A DNA stretch of 6,524 bases, taken from Paenibacillaceae bacterium (lineage in GTDB: Bacteria > Bacillota > Bacilli > Paenibacillales > NBRC-103111). The notes below the pieces were generated by a model. It had not been told where the DNA came from and did no database searches. It saw only the letters and a list, made by a program, of their open reading frames with translations. Shown piece by piece: positions 5,897 through 6,524 of the stretch. How positions within the stretch are numbered: position 1 is the stretch's first letter; every line of letters begins with the position of its first letter. A program made the translations under genes and the position numbers. The stretch is taken from contig JAJFMO010000218.1 in the NCBI GenBank assembly GCA_020697475.1, positions 1 through 6,524 on the forward strand, in the 5' to 3' direction.

Positions 5897-6208
5897 TTAC
5901 GCTTGAATCTTCTCAATCGTCACTTTCGTATACGGTTGACGATGGCCTTGCTTGCGGCGATAGTTCTTCTTCGCCTTGTACTTGTATACGATGATCTTTT
6001 CGCCTTTGCCATGGCCGTCCACCTTGCCCGACACGGTTGCGCCGACTACAAGCGGAGCGCCGATCTTCAGACCGCCTTCAGCCGATACGGCCAATACCTG
6101 GTCGAAAGAAACGGAATCGCCTTCGGCAGCGGTCAACTTCTCGATGTAGATGACGTCGCCTTCTTGCACCTTGTATTGCTTGCCGCCGGTTTCAATAATT
6201 GCGTACAT
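5897..6208 (-). CDS. rplU: 50S ribosomal protein L21
   Basis: L21 binds 23S rRNA in the large subunit, near L20. The 103-residue product has the usual length and is recognisable throughout: MYAIIETGGKQYKVQEGD at the start, YIEKL, VLAVSAEGGLKIGAPLV in the middle, and the basic rRNA-binding tail KYKAKKNYRRKQGHRQPYTKVTI. The ATG at 6206-6208 has AGGAGGTG 6 nt upstream (complement of 6215-6222), a near-perfect ribosome binding site. The frame stays open upstream to about 6352, but that part is the structured leader and not protein. It is the first gene of the rplU-prp-rpmA operon. Confidence 0.97.
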   Translation of the reverse strand: MYAIIETGGKQYKVQEGDVIYIEKLTAAEGDSVSFDQVLAVSAEGGLKIGAPLVVGATVSGKVDGHGKGEKIIVYKYKAKKNYRRKQGHRQPYTKVTIEKIQA

Positions 6209-6328
6209 TGGTTGCACCTCCTCATGTCTTAGACTCGCCTTATCCAGGTGGCCTTCCACCGGCAAATTCGCGGCTTCCGACGCTTCGTACCCGATTCGCG
6301 CGGTTGCAGCATGCTTCGCAACACACTG
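6209..6328 (-). ncRNA. Structured 5' leader of rplU (probable L21 leader)
   Basis: The roughly 120-nt leader between the predicted transcription start and the rplU ATG has clear hairpin potential. One stem pairs GTTGC with GCAAC (plus-strand positions 6303-6307 and 6318-6322) around a loop holding GCATGC. Another is GGTGG-AAGG-CCACC (6247-6260), extended by CC/GG with one bulge. Low-GC Gram-positive bacteria carry a conserved ribosomal protein L21 leader (an Rfam family) in this position, thought to be bound by L21 for autoregulation. Position and structure fit; I could not test it against the covariance model. Confidence 0.6.
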
Positions 6329-6334
6329 ACAAAT

Positions 6335-6363
6335 AGTGTACCATATCCACAAAAAGAAGGCAA
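6335..6363 (-). promoter_or_regulatory. SigA-like promoter of the rplU-prp-rpmA operon
   Basis: On the minus strand TTGCCT (complement of 6358-6363), a 17-nt spacer and TACACT (complement of 6335-6340) form a vegetative-type promoter. TG one base before the -10 makes it an extended -10 promoter. Transcription would start near 6328, giving the leader described for rplU. Confidence 0.65.
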
Positions 6364-6418
6364 CAACGCCGTTTCCGACGCTGCGCCTCCATTTTGCCCA
6401 CCCCTGGCACTAGATAGA

Positions 6419-6524
6419 TTATTGAATGATGATAGAAGTAACCAGTTGATTGCTCCCCTGCAGAATTACAGGGTGATTTTGCACCAATTGGCTGAGGTTT
6501 CCGGTAATGCTCACTGTCGGCGAT
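6419..6524 (-). CDS. C-terminal end of an unrecognised protein (5' end outside window)
   Basis: The minus-strand frame is open from the window edge to TAA at 6419-6421, giving 34 residues (SPTVSITGNLSQLVQN…VTSIIIQ). The alternating polar and beta-branched pattern suggests beta strands, but I do not recognise the family. It is upstream of, and parallel to, the rplU promoter. The opposite strand is also open across this stretch, so assignment rests on the protein-like composition and sensible stop position. About 55 nt separate its stop from the rplU -35 box; I see no clear terminator there. Confidence 0.45.
   Translation of the reverse strand, partial: SPTVSITGNLSQLVQNHPVILQGSNQLVTSIIIQ

Noticed and set aside
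5897..6352. A 151-residue L21 with an N-terminal extension
   Set aside because: The extra 48 residues translate the leader; the ATG at 6208 has a near-perfect ribosome binding site and the family's normal N-terminus.

Overview
The window looks like a chromosomal segment of a spore-forming, fairly GC-rich Firmicute, most likely in the Paenibacillaceae (Paenibacillus or Cohnella type). The evidence is the minus-strand gene order rplU – prp (ysxB) – rpmA – spo0B – obg, an L27 with the Firmicute-type N-terminal extension cleaved by Prp, and a Spo0B with an added membrane anchor. Genus assignment is an inference from gene content, not a database match.

The right half (about 2991-6524) is core genome read leftwards. 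It starts with the last 34 codons of an unrecognised gene (6419-6524). A good SigA-like promoter (6335-6363) and a structured leader of about 120 nt, probably the ribosomal protein L21 leader, come next. Then come rplU, the L27-processing protease gene prp and rpmA, closed by a strong intrinsic terminator (5165-5198). Just past it, spo0B and obg form an overlapping pair for the sporulation phosphorelay and the essential ribosome-associated GTPase.

The left half (1-2767) is accessory. It contains a Phd/YefM-type antitoxin cut by the window edge, the first 60 or so codons of its ParE/RelE-type toxin (truncated), a Cys-type sulfatase on the minus strand, and a divergently transcribed phytanoyl-CoA dioxygenase-like Fe(II)/2-oxoglutarate oxygenase with a TTG start. 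The toxin-antitoxin fragment is visibly more A/T-rich than what follows, and toxin homology stops about 25 nt from the sulfatase stop codon, so a rearrangement junction lies at about 419-444.

The convergent gap between the oxygenase and obg (2768-2990) is the least explained part. It holds four copies of a roughly 22-nt imperfect inverted repeat (core CTAACGATTGC…CGTTA), two in each orientation. They are placed in mirror symmetry about a 12-bp perfect palindrome (2871-2882), so the 184-nt block behaves as one large imperfect palindrome. It resembles a compound REP/BIME-like intergenic element and also marks the border between core operon and accessory genes.
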